Made by a program: the position numbers and the translations under genes
Notes under the pieces: model-generated
The model's input: only the letters and a program-made list of their open reading frames with translations
The model's database searches: none
What the model was told of the DNA's origin: nothing
Assembly (NCBI RefSeq): GCF_012931845.1
Contig: NZ_CP051884.1
Span: 992,001 to 1,056,000 of the forward strand
Direction: 5' to 3'
Origin: Cellulomonas taurus
GTDB taxonomy: Bacteria > Actinomycetota > Actinomycetes > Actinomycetales > Cellulomonadaceae
Length of the DNA stretch: 64,000 nucleotides
Part shown: piece after piece, positions 36,336 to 45,267 of the stretch
How positions within the stretch are numbered: the stretch's first letter is position 1
Layout: every line of letters starts with the position of its first letter

Positions 36336-37118
36336 GTGCGCATCGCGAGATTCACCACCGGAGACGACCCCCGCTACGCCATCGTCGAGGGCGAGCCCGG
36401 CCAGGAGCAGCTGGTGGTCATCACCGGCGACCCGATCTACACCCCGGTGCAGCCCACCGGTGAGCGGATCCCGCTGGGCGACGGCGTCCGGCTGCTCGCC
36501 CCGGTGATCCCGCGCTCGAAGATCGTCGGCGTCGGGCGCAACTACGCCGACCACGCCGCGGAGATGGGCAATGACGTCCCGGTGGCGCCGCTGCTGTTCT
36601 TCAAGCCGAACACCGCGGTGATCGGCCCGGACGACCCGATCGTGCTCCCGGACTGGACCGAGGAGGTCTCCTACGAGGCCGAGCTCGCGGTCGTGATCGG
36701 CAAGGTGACCAAGGACGTCACCCCGGAGAACGCCCTGCACTACGTCTTCGGCTACACGGTCGCCAACGACATCACCGCCCGGGACGCCCAGCGCACCGAC
36801 GGCCAGTGGGTGCGGGCCAAGGGCTTCGACGGCGCGTGCCCGATCGGTCCGTGGGTGGTGCCCGGCCTGAACGTCGAGGACCTGGCGGTGCGCTCGCGGG
36901 TGAACGGCGACCTCAAGCAGGACGGTCGCACCTCGCAGATGATCTTCGACGTGCCCAGCTTGATCGCGTACATCTCCGAGGTGATGACGCTGCTGCCCGG
37001 CGACATCATCCTGACCGGCACCCCGGCCGGGGTGGGTCTGCTGGACTCGCGCGACGTGGTGGAGGTCGAGGTCGAGGAGATCGGCACCCTGCGCAACCCG
37101 GTGCTGCGCCGGAACTGA
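36336..37118 (+). CDS. Fumarylacetoacetate hydrolase-family protein
   Basis: 260 residues. The FAH core has [35 protein letters not shown], the metal-binding Glu/Asp in [11 protein letters not shown] and [15 protein letters not shown], and [13 protein letters not shown]. Family members hydrolyse or decarboxylate C-C bonds in acylpyruvates, for example oxaloacetate or acylpyruvates. The gene directly precedes gltX, as in mycobacteria (Rv2993c-gltX), so it belongs to the conserved backbone. The start GTG at 36336 is decided by the -10 placement. Confidence 0.88.
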   Translation: MRIARFTTGDDPRYAIVEGEPGQEQLVVITGDPIYTPVQPTGERIPLGDGVRLLAPVIPRSKIVGVGRNYADHAAEMGNDVPVAPLLFFKPNTAVIGPDDPIVLPDWTEEVSYEAELAVVIGKVTKDVTPENALHYVFGYTVANDITARDAQRTDGQWVRAKGFDGACPIGPWVVPGLNVEDLAVRSRVNGDLKQDGRTSQMIFDVPSLIAYISEVMTLLPGDIILTGTPAGVGLLDSRDVVEVEVEEIGTLRNPVLRRN

Positions 37119-37119
37119 C

Positions 37120-37125
37120 TAGTCT
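37120..37125 (+). promoter_or_regulatory. -10 element of leaderless gltX promoter
   Basis: TAGTCT starts 2 bases after the upstream stop and ends 7 bases before the GTG at 37133. Confidence 0.6.
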
Positions 37126-37132
37126 GATCGGT

Positions 37133-38620
37133 GTGACTGCACCGACCATTCGCGTTCGCTTCTGCCCGTCCCCGACCGGTACGCCGCACGTCGGCCTGAT
37201 CCGGACCGCCCTGTTCAACTGGGCGTACGCCCGGCACACCGGCGGCACCTTCGTGTTCCGGATCGAGGACACCGACCCCGCCCGCGACTCCGAGGAGAGC
37301 TACCAGCAGCTCCTGGACGCGCTGCGCTGGCTCGGCCTGGACTGGGACGAGGGCGTCGAGGTCGGTGGCCCGCACGAGCCGTACCGGCAGTCGCAGCGGA
37401 TGGATCTGTACCGCGACGTCGCGCGCCGACTGGTCGAGGGCGGGTACGCCTACGAGTCCTTCACCACGCCGGAGGAGGTCGAGGCCCGGCACCGTGCCGC
37501 CGGCCGTGACCCGAAGCTGGGCTACGACGGTTACGACCGCGACCTGACCGACGAGCAGAAGGCCGCCTACCGCGCCGAGGGCCGCGAGCCGGTGCTGCGG
37601 CTGCGGATGCCGGACGAGGACGTCACCTTCACCGACCTGGTGCGCGGCGACGTGACCTTCAAGGCCGGGTCGGTGCCCGACTACGTGATCGTCCGGGCCA
37701 ACGGCCACCCGCTCTACACCCTGGTCAACCCGATCGACGACGCGCTGATGAACATCACGCACGTCCTGCGCGGCGAGGACCTGCTGTCCAGCACGCCGCG
37801 TCAGGTGGTGCTCTACCGCGCGCTGCTCGAGCTGGGCGTGGCCACCGTGATGCCGCAGTTCGGTCACCTGCCCTACGTGATGGGCGAGGGCAACAAGAAG
37901 CTGTCCAAGCGCGACCCGGAGTCCAACCTCTTCCTGCACCGGGAGCGTGGCTTCACCCCCGAGGGCCTGCTGAACTACCTGTCGCTGCTCGGCTGGTCGA
38001 TCGGGCCGGACCGGGACATCTTCACCGTGCCGGAGCTGGTCGAGGCCTTCGACATCCACGACGTGAACCCCAACCCGGCGCGCTTCGACCTCAAGAAGGC
38101 CGAGGCGATCAACGCCGACCACATCCGGATGCTCGCCCCCGACGACTTCCGGACGCGCCTGGTGCCGTACCTGCACCGCGCGGGCCTGGTCCCGGCCGAC
38201 TCCTACGCCGACCTGGAGCCCGCCCACCGCGAGCTGCTGGACGCCGCGGCGCCGCTGATCCAGACCCGGATCAAGCTGCTCGGCGAGGCGCCGGACATGC
38301 TGGGCTTCCTGCTCACCGCCGACGCCGACCTGGTGATCGAGGAGGACGCCCGGGCAGCGCTCAAGGGCGAGCCGGCCGCCGCCCTCGACGCCGCGATCGC
38401 CGCCCTGGAGCCGCTGACCGAGTTCACCGCCGCGGAGGTCGAGCAGGCGCTGCAGGCGGCGCTGGTGGAGGGTCTGGGCCTCAAGCCCCGGTTCGCCTTC
38501 ACGCCGCTGCGGGTCGCTGTCTCCGGTCGCCGGGTGTCGCCGCCGCTCTTCGAGTCGCTGGAGCTGCTCGGCAAGGAGTCGTCGCTGGCCCGGCTCACCG
38601 CGCTGCGCGCCACCCTGTGA
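37133..38620 (+). CDS. gltX: Glutamyl-tRNA synthetase
   Basis: 495 residues. Class I synthetase with the HIGH-region [21 protein letters not shown] near the N-terminus and KMSKS-region [12 protein letters not shown] near residue 260. It charges tRNA-Glu; in bacteria lacking GlnRS it also misacylates tRNA-Gln for GatCAB. tRNA-Gln and tRNA-Glu genes lie about 1 kb downstream, so the enzyme and both potential substrates are neighbours. The GTG start follows the -10 by 7 bases. The stop overlaps the start of the HAD gene (GTGA). Confidence 0.97.
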   Translation: MTAPTIRVRFCPSPTGTPHVGLIRTALFNWAYARHTGGTFVFRIEDTDPARDSEESYQQLLDALRWLGLDWDEGVEVGGPHEPYRQSQRMDLYRDVARRLVEGGYAYESFTTPEEVEARHRAAGRDPKLGYDGYDRDLTDEQKAAYRAEGREPVLRLRMPDEDVTFTDLVRGDVTFKAGSVPDYVIVRANGHPLYTLVNPIDDALMNITHVLRGEDLLSSTPRQVVLYRALLELGVATVMPQFGHLPYVMGEGNKKLSKRDPESNLFLHRERGFTPEGLLNYLSLLGWSIGPDRDIFTVPELVEAFDIHDVNPNPARFDLKKAEAINADHIRMLAPDDFRTRLVPYLHRAGLVPADSYADLEPAHRELLDAAAPLIQTRIKLLGEAPDMLGFLLTADADLVIEEDARAALKGEPAAALDAAIAALEPLTEFTAAEVEQALQAALVEGLGLKPRFAFTPLRVAVSGRRVSPPLFESLELLGKESSLARLTALRATL

Positions 38621-39354
38621 CCGCGATCGACGGGGTCCTGTTCGACATCGACGACACGCTGGTCGACACCCGGGGCGCCTTCGCCCGGGCGTTGGCCGCG
38701 GTCGCCGAGGCGTGGCTGCCCGATCTGACGCCCGACCGGGTGCCGGAGCTGCTGGCGCACTGGCGGGCGGACGCCCACGGCCGCTACCGGCAGTACACCC
38801 GCGGGGAGGTCGGCTACGACGCGCAGCGGATGGCCCGCGCCAACGACCTGCACCGGGACTTCGGCGGCCCGCAGCTCGACGCCGTCGGGTACGCGGAGTG
38901 GAACGCGCTGTTCGAGCGCCGGTTCACCGAGTCCTGGGCGGCGCACCCCGATGCCTCGGCGGCGGTCGACGCCCTGCTGGCGGCCGGGGTGCGGGTCGGC
39001 GCGCTGTCCAACGCGGCCACCGACTACCAGGTGCGCAAACTCGCCGCCGCGGGCCTCGGTGACCGGGTGCCGATGCTGGTCGGGGTGGACACCCTGGGCT
39101 TCGGCAAGCCCGACCCCCGGGTGTTCACCGCGGCGTGCGCCCGCCTGGGCACCGATCCCGCGCGGACGGTCTACGTCGGGGACGAGCTGGACGTGGACGC
39201 CCGGGCGGCCACCGCGGCCGGGCTGCACGGGGTGTGGCTCGACCGGACCGGGACCGGCACCGCCGTGCACGCCGGAGCGGTGCTGACGGCGGGGGAGCAG
39301 GACCGGGTGATCGGGTCGCTGACCGAGCTGCCCGGGGTGTTCGGGCTGCTCTGA
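38617..39354 (+). CDS. HAD-superfamily hydrolase
   Basis: 245 residues. Motif I is [13 protein letters not shown] (nucleophile Asp in FDIDDT), motif II near [10 protein letters not shown] and motif III/IV near [13 protein letters not shown] and [13 protein letters not shown]. The four-helix cap lies between ~20 and 100. Probably a phosphatase of small phosphorylated metabolites; no specific substrate is evident. It overlaps the gltX stop, so it is co-translated with it; a proofreading or housekeeping role has not been shown. Confidence 0.88.
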   Translation: MTAIDGVLFDIDDTLVDTRGAFARALAAVAEAWLPDLTPDRVPELLAHWRADAHGRYRQYTRGEVGYDAQRMARANDLHRDFGGPQLDAVGYAEWNALFERRFTESWAAHPDASAAVDALLAAGVRVGALSNAATDYQVRKLAAAGLGDRVPMLVGVDTLGFGKPDPRVFTAACARLGTDPARTVYVGDELDVDARAATAAGLHGVWLDRTGTGTAVHAGAVLTAGEQDRVIGSLTELPGVFGLL

Positions 39355-39466
39355 GGGACGCTGGCTGGTGTTCCCGAGCCTGGCCGCCTTCACGGCTCCT
39401 GACGGGCGTCGCGATGTGTGCGCCCCTGGTCCGACCCGGCGTGATCGGGCGCACAGCGGAGCCGGT

Positions 39467-39496
39467 TTGGTGCCGAGGCCCTCGGTCCGGTAATGT
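39467..39496 (+). promoter_or_regulatory. Candidate tRNA-Gln promoter
   Basis: TTGGTG (39467-39472) and TAATGT (39491-39496) are separated by 18 bases in the gap before tRNA-Gln. The sequence after the -10, TTCCCGGTC, recurs after the -10 of the tRNA-Glu promoter. The rest of 39355-39597 shows no gene. Confidence 0.45.
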
Positions 39497-39597
39497 TCCC
39501 GGTCGGCAAGGCGTCCACTTCCGGCGCCGGTCCTCCTCCCTCCCGATGCTCGTCATCGCGGTGGAATGCGGGCCGGACCAGGGGAAACGCAAGCCAT

Positions 39598-39669
39598 TGG
39601 GGTATGGTGTAATTGGCAGCACGAGTGATTCTGGTTCACTTAGTCTAGGTTCGAGTCCTGGTACCCCAG
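39598..39669 (+). tRNA. tRNA-Gln (CTG)
   Basis: A 72-base cloverleaf: acceptor TGGGGTA with TACCCCA, D-arm GGTGTAATTGGCAGCAC, anticodon arm AGTGA-TTCTGGT-TCACT with anticodon CTG, T-arm GGTTCGAGTCC and discriminator G669. The CCA end is not encoded. Confidence 0.95.
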
Positions 39670-39704
39670 CGCGAGTCCCGCGAGAGATGCCTGACAGGGC
39701 GGAT

Positions 39705-39733
39705 TTCGCAGGGCGAGCAAGTTGAGGTAGAGT
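39705..39733 (+). promoter_or_regulatory. Candidate tRNA-Glu promoter
   Basis: TTCGCA (39705-39710) and TAGAGT (39728-39733), 17 bases apart, lie between the two tRNA genes. The downstream AGTTCCCGGTCAGC resembles the start region of the tRNA-Gln promoter. Confidence 0.45.
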
Positions 39734-39769
39734 AGTTCCCGGTCAGCCCGCAAGGACCTGATCACTTAG

Positions 39770-39842
39770 GCCCCCATCGTCTAGCGGCCTAGGACGCCGC
39801 CCTCTCACGGCGGTAACAGGGGTTCAAATCCCCTTGGGGGTA
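39770..39842 (+). tRNA. tRNA-Glu (CTC)
   Basis: A 73-base cloverleaf: acceptor GCCCCCA with TGGGGGT, D-arm CGTCTAGCGGCCTAGGACG, anticodon arm CCGCC-CTCTCAC-GGCGG with anticodon CTC, T-arm AGGGGTTCAAATCCCCT and discriminator A842. Confidence 0.95.
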
Positions 39843-39848
39843 CAGAAG

Positions 39849-39882
39849 AAAGGCCCGATCGCAGCAATGCGGTCGGGCCTTT
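39849..39882 (+). terminator. Intrinsic terminator after tRNA-Glu
   Basis: A 15-bp stem, AAAGGCCCGATCGCA with TGCGGTCGGGCCTTT (one wobble), loop GCAA, then TTTCTGCT, follows the tRNA by 6 bases. Confidence 0.9.
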
Positions 39883-40044
39883 CTGCTATGTCGGCAATGG
39901 ACGGGTCGGTGCCCGGTGCACGCTGGGGTCGTGACCCTCCCGACCCTCTGCGGCGTGCGCGTGAGCGTCGTGCGGGCGCCGCGGAGGACGACGTTCCGGG
40001 CTGGGGTGCCTCGACTCCGACGTGGCGAAGTCCGACGGTCCGCG

Positions 40045-40131
40045 TCGTACGCGTCCCCGTCGTGGCGACACGGTCGTACGTGTCCTCGTCGTGCCGACAC
40101 GGGCGTACGCGTCCCCGCCGTGGCGATACGG
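40045..40131. repeat. Three tandem 29-bp repeats
   Basis: Copies at 40045-40073, 40074-40102 and 40103-40131 share the core CGTACGYGTCCYCGYCGTG with a CGAYACGG tail. They are contiguous without spacers and differ at a few positions each. Flanking 39883-40223 otherwise holds no gene that I can support; degraded relatives of the unit (CTCCGACGTGGCG, CTCCGACACGGCG) occur on both sides. Confidence 0.8.
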
Positions 40132-40223
40132 CGGCGGTCGACCTGCGGGCGGTCGACGGCTCTACTCCGACACGGCGGAACCCGACCGTGCGCGGCAGGC
40201 ACGCCTGGCCGTACCGAGACGAC

Positions 40224-40258
40224 AGAGGCCGACCACCCGTGCGGGGTGGTCGGCCTCT
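40224..40258 (-). terminator. Hairpin terminator after the IclR gene
   Basis: A perfect 15-bp stem, AGAGGCCGACCACCC with GGGTGGTCGGCCTCT and a 5-base loop, lies 22 bases past the stop of the minus-strand gene. Confidence 0.75.
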
Positions 40259-40280
40259 CGTCGCGCAGGCGCGGGTCGGT

Positions 40281-41000
40281 TCACTCGGCGGTGCGGCGCA
40301 GGACCTCGGTGAGGCGGTTCGCGGCGGAGACCACCGCGGCGGCGTGCAATCGACCGGGCTGGCGGGAGAGGCGTTCGACGGGCCCGGAGATGGACACCGC
40401 GGCGACGACCCGGCCGGACTGGCCGCGGACCGGTGCGGACACCGACGCCACACCGACCTCGCGCTCGGAGACCGACTGGGCCCAGCCGCGGCGCCGGACC
40501 CCGGACAGGATCGTGGCGGTGAACTTCGACCCCTGGAGGCCGCGGTGCAACCGGTCCGGCTCCTCCCAGGCGAGCAGGATCTGTGCCGCGCTCCCGGCGG
40601 TCATGGTGAGGGTGGCGCCGACCGGGATCGAGTCGCGCAGGCCGATCGGACGCTCGGCGGCGGCGACGCAGATGCGCTGGTCGCCCTGGCGGCGGTAGAG
40701 CTGGGCGCTCTCGCCGGTGTGGTCGCGCAGCGCGGTGAGCACCGGTCCGGCGGCGGCGAGCAGGCGGTCCTCGCCGGCGGCGCTGGCCAGTTCGCTGAGT
40801 CGGGGGCCGAGGACGAATCGTCCCTGCATGTCCCGGCCGACCAGGCGGTGATGCTCCAGCGCGACGGCCAGTCGGTGGGCGGTCGGTCGGGCCAGATGGG
40901 TGGCGTTGACCAGCTGCGCGAGGGTGGCGGGGCCCGCCTCGAGGGCGTTGAGCACGGCCGCGGCCTTGTCCAGAACGCCGACTCCGCTAGAGTTGTCCAT
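40281..41000 (-). CDS. IclR-family regulator (LtbR/NdgR-like)
   Basis: 239 residues. N-terminal winged helix (VLDKAAAVLNALEAGPATL, then ATHLARPTAHRLAVAL) and C-terminal IclR effector domain (GSAAQILLAWEEP, VSAPVRGQSGRVVAAVSISGP). The position divergent from leuCD is that of LtbR in Corynebacterium and NdgR in Streptomyces, which repress or activate leuCD and other branched-chain genes. The ATG at 41000 is preferred over 41021, since 41021 would place the gene start inside the shared operator; CAATAT lies 6 bases upstream, a weaker leaderless-type -10. Confidence 0.92.
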   Translation of the reverse strand: MDNSSGVGVLDKAAAVLNALEAGPATLAQLVNATHLARPTAHRLAVALEHHRLVGRDMQGRFVLGPRLSELASAAGEDRLLAAAGPVLTALRDHTGESAQLYRRQGDQRICVAAAERPIGLRDSIPVGATLTMTAGSAAQILLAWEEPDRLHRGLQGSKFTATILSGVRRRGWAQSVSEREVGVASVSAPVRGQSGRVVAAVSISGPVERLSRQPGRLHAAAVVSAANRLTEVLRRTAE

Positions 41001-41012
41001 AGGTCGATATTG

Positions 41013-41033
41013 GCGTCTCATTCGCTGAGACGC
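41013..41033. promoter_or_regulatory. Operator dyad between IclR gene and leuC
   Basis: A perfect inverted repeat GCGTCTCA-TTCGC-TGAGACGC lies 13 bases from the regulator start and 53 bases before leuC. A further half site, GCATCTCA, occurs at 41052-41059. It is the most likely binding site of the adjacent regulator. Confidence 0.6.
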
Positions 41034-41086
41034 AAGTGCGACACCCGAGAAGCATCTCAGCGAGCCCCCACGCGAGAGGAACAGAC

Positions 41087-42541
41087 ATGGCAGGCACCCT
41101 GGCAGAGAAGGTGTGGGACGCCCACATCGTGCGACGAGGCACGGACGGCGCCCCGGACCTGCTCTACATCGACCTGCACCTGGTGCACGAGGTCACCAGC
41201 CCGCAGGCGTTCGAAGGTCTGCGACTGGCCGGGCGCCCGGTGCGTCGCCCCGACCTCACCATCGCCACCGAGGACCACAACACCCCGACGCTGGACATCG
41301 ACCTGCCGATCGCGGACGAGACCAGCCGCACCCAGATCGACACCCTGCGCCACAACGCGCAGGAGTTCGGGGTCCGTCTGCACTCGCTCGGCGACGCCGA
41401 CCAGGGGATCGTGCACCAGGTCGGTCCGCAGCTGGGCCTGACCATGCCGGGCCTGACGGTGGTCTGCGGCGACTCGCACACCTCCACGCACGGCGCCTTC
41501 GGTGCCCTGGCCTTCGGGATCGGCACCAGCGAGGTCGAGCACGTGCTGGCCACCCAGACCCTGCCGCTGGCCCCGTTCAAGACGATGGCCATCACGGTGA
41601 ACGGCGCACTGCCGCTGGGGGCGACCGCCAAGGACATCATCCTCGCGGTGATCGCCAAGATCGGCACCGGCGGCGGCCAGGGCTACGTCCTGGAGTACCG
41701 CGGCGAGGCGATCCGGTCGCTGTCGATGGAAGGCCGGATGACGATCTGCAACATGTCGATCGAGGCCGGGGCCCGTGCCGGGATGATCGCTCCGGACCAG
41801 ACCACCTTCGACTACCTCAAGGGCCGGCCGCACGCGCCGGAGGGCGCCGACTGGGACGCCGCCGTCGAGTACTGGTCCACGCTGCGCAGCGACGACGACG
41901 CGGTCTTCGACACCGAGGTCGTCATCGAGGCCGCCGAGCTGGAGCCCTTCGTCACCTGGGGCACCAACCCCGGTCAGGGCCTGCCGCTGTCCGGCAACGT
42001 CCCGGTGCCGGAGCAGATCGCGGACGCCAACGAGCGGGTCGCCGCCGAGCGCGCGATCGAGTACATGGGTCTGACGCCGGGCCAGCCGCTGCGGGAGATC
42101 GCGGTGGACACCGTGTTCATCGGCTCGTGCACCAATGGCCGGATCGAGGACCTGCGGGCCGCCGCCAAGCTGATGCGCGGTGCACACAAGGCCGACTCCG
42201 TGCGCGTGCTGGTGGTGCCGTCCTCCGCGCGGGTGCGGATCCAGGCCGAGGAGGAGGGTCTGGACCGGATCTTCCTCGACTTCGGCGCCGAGTGGCGCAA
42301 CGCCGGTTGCTCGATGTGCCTGGGCATGAACCCGGACCAGCTGGCGCCGGGGGAGCGGTCGGCCTCCACCTCGAACCGCAACTTCGAGGGCCGGCAGGGC
42401 AAGGGCGGGCGCACCCACCTGGTGTCCCCGCTGGTCGCCGCCGCCACCGCCATCCGCGGCACGCTGTCGTCGGTCTCCGACCTCGGCGAGGGTGTCGAGG
42501 TGCCGGACGGCTCCCCGCTCACCGACCTGCAGCCCGCCTGA
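41087..42541 (+). CDS. leuC: 3-isopropylmalate dehydratase, large subunit
   Basis: 484 residues. Aconitase-family enzyme isomerising 2- to 3-isopropylmalate, and citramalate to 3-methylmalate. It binds a [4Fe-4S] cluster through the cysteine of [14 protein letters not shown] and the two of [11 protein letters not shown]; substrate residues are in [29 protein letters not shown] precedes the ATG at 41087. It is followed after 25 bases by leuD and they form the heterodimer. Confidence 0.97.
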   Translation: MAGTLAEKVWDAHIVRRGTDGAPDLLYIDLHLVHEVTSPQAFEGLRLAGRPVRRPDLTIATEDHNTPTLDIDLPIADETSRTQIDTLRHNAQEFGVRLHSLGDADQGIVHQVGPQLGLTMPGLTVVCGDSHTSTHGAFGALAFGIGTSEVEHVLATQTLPLAPFKTMAITVNGALPLGATAKDIILAVIAKIGTGGGQGYVLEYRGEAIRSLSMEGRMTICNMSIEAGARAGMIAPDQTTFDYLKGRPHAPEGADWDAAVEYWSTLRSDDDAVFDTEVVIEAAELEPFVTWGTNPGQGLPLSGNVPVPEQIADANERVAAERAIEYMGLTPGQPLREIAVDTVFIGSCTNGRIEDLRAAAKLMRGAHKADSVRVLVVPSSARVRIQAEEEGLDRIFLDFGAEWRNAGCSMCLGMNPDQLAPGERSASTSNRNFEGRQGKGGRTHLVSPLVAAATAIRGTLSSVSDLGEGVEVPDGSPLTDLQPA

Positions 42542-42566
42542 ACCCCGATCGAATCGAGCACTGACG

Positions 42567-43229
42567 ATGGAAAAGTTCACCCAGCACACCGGCGTCGGGG
42601 TCCCGCTGCGGCGCAGCAACGTCGACACCGACCAGATCATCCCCGCCGTGTACCTCAAGCGGGTCACCCGGACCGGGTTCGAGGACGCGCTGTTCTCCGC
42701 CTGGCGCAACGACCCGGACTTCGTGCTGAACCAGGACGCGTACCGCTCCGGTTCGGTGCTGGTCGCGGGGCCGGACTTCGGCACCGGCTCCTCGCGTGAG
42801 CACGCGGTGTGGGCGCTGAAGGACTATGGCTTCAAGGCCGTGCTGTCCTCCCGGTTCGCCGACATCTTCCGCGGCAACTCCGGCAAGCAGGGGCTGCTCG
42901 CCGCCCAGGTCGCGCAGGAGGACATCGAGCTGATCTGGAAGGTCCTGGAGACCCACCCCGGCACCGAGGTGACCGTGGACCTGGCGACCCGCACGGCCAC
43001 CTGCGAGGACGTCGTGGTGCCGATCCACGTCGACGACTACACCCGCTGGCGCCTGATGGAGGGCCTGGACGACATCGGCCTGACCCTCCAGCACGAGGAC
43101 GAGATCACCGCCTTCGAGCAGACCCGCGCCGCCTGGCGACCCAAGACCCTCCCGGCCAAGCACCTGCCGCCGGCCCCGGTCCGCCCGGCCCGCCCCATCG
43201 AGCTCACCCTGGGCCGCCGCCCCGCCTGA
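42567..43229 (+). CDS. leuD: 3-isopropylmalate dehydratase, small subunit
   Basis: 220 residues. The swivelling aconitase small subunit with [18 protein letters not shown] and [17 protein letters not shown], and a Pro/Arg-rich extension after residue 195. It partners LeuC, sharing its operon and the upstream dyad. A perfect 16-bp terminator hairpin lies 153 bases past the stop. The intervening 43230-43381 is very GC-rich, with degenerate CCCCGCGCAACC-like repeats, and holds no gene that I can support. Confidence 0.97.
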   Translation: MEKFTQHTGVGVPLRRSNVDTDQIIPAVYLKRVTRTGFEDALFSAWRNDPDFVLNQDAYRSGSVLVAGPDFGTGSSREHAVWALKDYGFKAVLSSRFADIFRGNSGKQGLLAAQVAQEDIELIWKVLETHPGTEVTVDLATRTATCEDVVVPIHVDDYTRWRLMEGLDDIGLTLQHEDEITAFEQTRAAWRPKTLPAKHLPPAPVRPARPIELTLGRRPA

Positions 43230-43381
43230 CCCCGGCCCGCGCGGCCCCGGGGGCCACCCCGCTGACCCCGGGGCGGCACCCCGCGGAACCCGACAGCTGA
43301 CCCGCGCAACCAGCCCCGCGGACCTCGGCCCGCCGCCCCGCGCAACCCGCCCCGCGCGCGCCTCGGCCCGCCGAGACTACG

Positions 43382-43418
43382 GAAACCGACGCTGAACAGA
43401 CCGTTCAGCGTCGGTTTC
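43382..43418 (+). terminator. Perfect hairpin terminator after leuCD
   Basis: A perfect 16-bp stem, GAAACCGACGCTGAAC with GTTCAGCGTCGGTTTC, loop AGACC, is followed by a short T-rich TGTCAT. Confidence 0.85.
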
Positions 43419-43453
43419 TGTCATCTCAGTTGTCTCGGCCGTCTGAGCCATCC

Positions 43454-43728
43454 GGCCAGCTTGGCCACGCGGTCAGCTTGGCCATGCGGCCATGCGGCCA
43501 TGCGGCCAGCTCGGCCATGCGGCCAGCTCGGCCATGCGGCCAGCTCGGCCATGCGGCCAGCTCGGCCATCTGGCCATCTGGCCATCTGGCCATCTGGCCA
43601 TCTGGCCATCTGGTCAGCTCGGCCATCCGGTCATCCGGTCATCTGGATATCCGGCCAGCTCGGCCGTTCGGCCGTTCGGCCGTCTCGGCCATCCGGCCGT
43701 CGGGTCGGCCGGGCATCTCGGCCGGCTC
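43454..43728. repeat. 8/9-bp GGCC minisatellite
   Basis: About 30 head-to-tail units, mostly 8-mers (GGCCATGC, GGCCATCT, GGTCATCC) mixed with 9-mers (GGCCAGCTC, GGCCGTCTC). Six perfect GGCCATCT copies run from 43564 to 43611. The units lie between the leuCD terminator and murA, are non-coding on both strands, and change unit type in blocks. Confidence 0.9.
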
Positions 43729-43788
43729 GACGCGGGCGTTTCTGCGTGGTGCGCGTGCGTGGGGGACGGCGTGCGCGAAGATGGTCGG

Positions 43789-45105
43789 ATGAGCGATCTG
43801 TTGTACGTGAATGGTGGCACCCCGCTGAGTGGGGAGATCACCGTGCGCGGGGCGAAGAACTTCGTCTCCAAGGCGATGGTGGCGGCGCTGCTGGGCGAGA
43901 CCCCCAGTGTGCTGCGCAACGTGCCGCAGATCCGCGACGTCGGCGTGGTGACCGGGCTGCTCGAGCTGCACGGCGTGCGGGTGCAGTCCGACCCGGAGGC
44001 CGGGGTGCTCACCCTGGACCCGTCGGCGGTGGAGTCGGCCCACGTCGCCGACATCGACGCGCACGCCGGGTCGAGCCGGATCCCGATCTTGTTCTGCGGA
44101 CCGCTGCTGCACCGGCTGGGCGAGGCGTTCATCCCGGATCTGGGTGGCTGCCGGATCGGCGACCGCCCGATCAACTACCACCTGGACATCCTGCGGCAGT
44201 TCGGCGCCGTGGTGGACAAGCGGGAGAACGGGATCCACATCCGCGCCCCGCGCCGCCTGCAGGGCACCAAGATCGCGCTGCCGTACCCCAGCGTCGGGGC
44301 GACCGAACAGCTGCTGCTGACGGCGGTGCGCGCCGAGGGGATCACCGAGCTGGCGAACGCCGCCATCGAGCCGGAGATCATGGACCTGATCAACGTGCTG
44401 CAGAAGATGGGCGCGATCATCTCGGTCGACACCGACCGGGTGATCCGGATCGAGGGCGTCGACCGACTCACCGGCTTCCAGCACACCGCCCTGGCCGACC
44501 GGATCGAGGCGGCGTCCTGGGCCTCCGCCGCCCTGGCGACCGGTGGGGACATCTACGTGCGCGGGGCGACCCAGCCGGAGATGACCACCTTCCTCAACAC
44601 CTTCCGCAAGGTCGGCGGCGAGTTCACCATCGACGACCACGGCATCCGGTTCTTCCACCCCGGCGGCGACCTGAACTCGATCGTGCTGGAGACCGACGTC
44701 CATCCCGGGTTCATGACCGACTGGCAGCAGCCGCTGGTGGTGGCGCTGACGCAGGCCAAGGGCCTGTCGATCGTGCACGAGACGGTGTACGAGAACCGGT
44801 TCGGCTTCACGGACGCCCTGCGCGGGATGGGTGCCACCATCCAGGTCTACAAGGAGTGTCTGGGCGGTCGCCCGTGCCGGTTCGGTCAGCGGAACTTCTA
44901 TCACTCGGCGGTGATCTCCGGCCCGACCCCGCTGTCCGCGGCGAACATCGAGGTGCCGGACCTGCGCGGCGGGTTCAGCCACCTGATCGCGGCGCTCACC
45001 GCCAAGGGGACCTCCCAGGTGCGCGGGATCAGCCTGATCGACCGCGGCTACGAGCGCTTCACCGAGAAGCTGACCGCCCTCGGCGCCGAGTTCGACCGGG
45101 GCTGA
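43789..45105 (+). CDS. murA: UDP-N-acetylglucosamine 1-carboxyvinyltransferase
   Basis: 438 residues. It transfers enolpyruvate from PEP to UDP-GlcNAc, the first committed step of peptidoglycan precursor synthesis. Motifs are RGAKNFVSKAMVAA (Lys24, Asn25), the catalytic Cys121 in GGCRIGDRPINYHL and IISVDTDRVIRIEGV; the Cys is the usual fosfomycin target. The start ATG at 43789 is preceded by a weaker GAAGAT at 6 bases. A fully coding extension upstream would read through the minisatellite and is rejected. Confidence 0.93.
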   Translation: MSDLLYVNGGTPLSGEITVRGAKNFVSKAMVAALLGETPSVLRNVPQIRDVGVVTGLLELHGVRVQSDPEAGVLTLDPSAVESAHVADIDAHAGSSRIPILFCGPLLHRLGEAFIPDLGGCRIGDRPINYHLDILRQFGAVVDKRENGIHIRAPRRLQGTKIALPYPSVGATEQLLLTAVRAEGITELANAAIEPEIMDLINVLQKMGAIISVDTDRVIRIEGVDRLTGFQHTALADRIEAASWASAALATGGDIYVRGATQPEMTTFLNTFRKVGGEFTIDDHGIRFFHPGGDLNSIVLETDVHPGFMTDWQQPLVVALTQAKGLSIVHETVYENRFGFTDALRGMGATIQVYKECLGGRPCRFGQRNFYHSAVISGPTPLSAANIEVPDLRGGFSHLIAALTAKGTSQVRGISLIDRGYERFTEKLTALGAEFDRG

Positions 45106-45130
45106 CACCGGATCCACGCGGGGGCTGACA

Positions 45131-45220
45131 CCGGGCCGACGGCGGGCTGACGGCGCGCTGACACCGGGCCGACGGCGGGGCTGACCGGGCCGACGGCCGG
45201 GCTGGGACCGGGCCGACGGC
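45131..45220. repeat. Short imperfect repeats between murA and plsC
   Basis: CCGGGCCGACGGC occurs at 45131, 45164, 45185 and 45208, embedded in GGGCTGACACCGG-like spacers. The repeats are imperfect and the spacing varies from 21 to 33 bases. Confidence 0.65.
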
Positions 45221-45253
45221 GGGCTGACAGCGGAGCCGCCCGGCACCCCCGGG

Positions 45254-45259
45254 TAGCAT
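45254..45259 (+). promoter_or_regulatory. -10 element of leaderless plsC promoter
   Basis: TAGCAT ends 8 bases before the GTG at 45268. Confidence 0.5.
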
Positions 45260-45267
45260 CCAGTCCC

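Noticed and set aside
43421..43626. Small frames through the GGCC repeats (WPDGQMAR-type peptides)
   Set aside because: The peptide repeat is only the 8-bp DNA repeat read in frame; there is no ribosome site or composition of a real protein.
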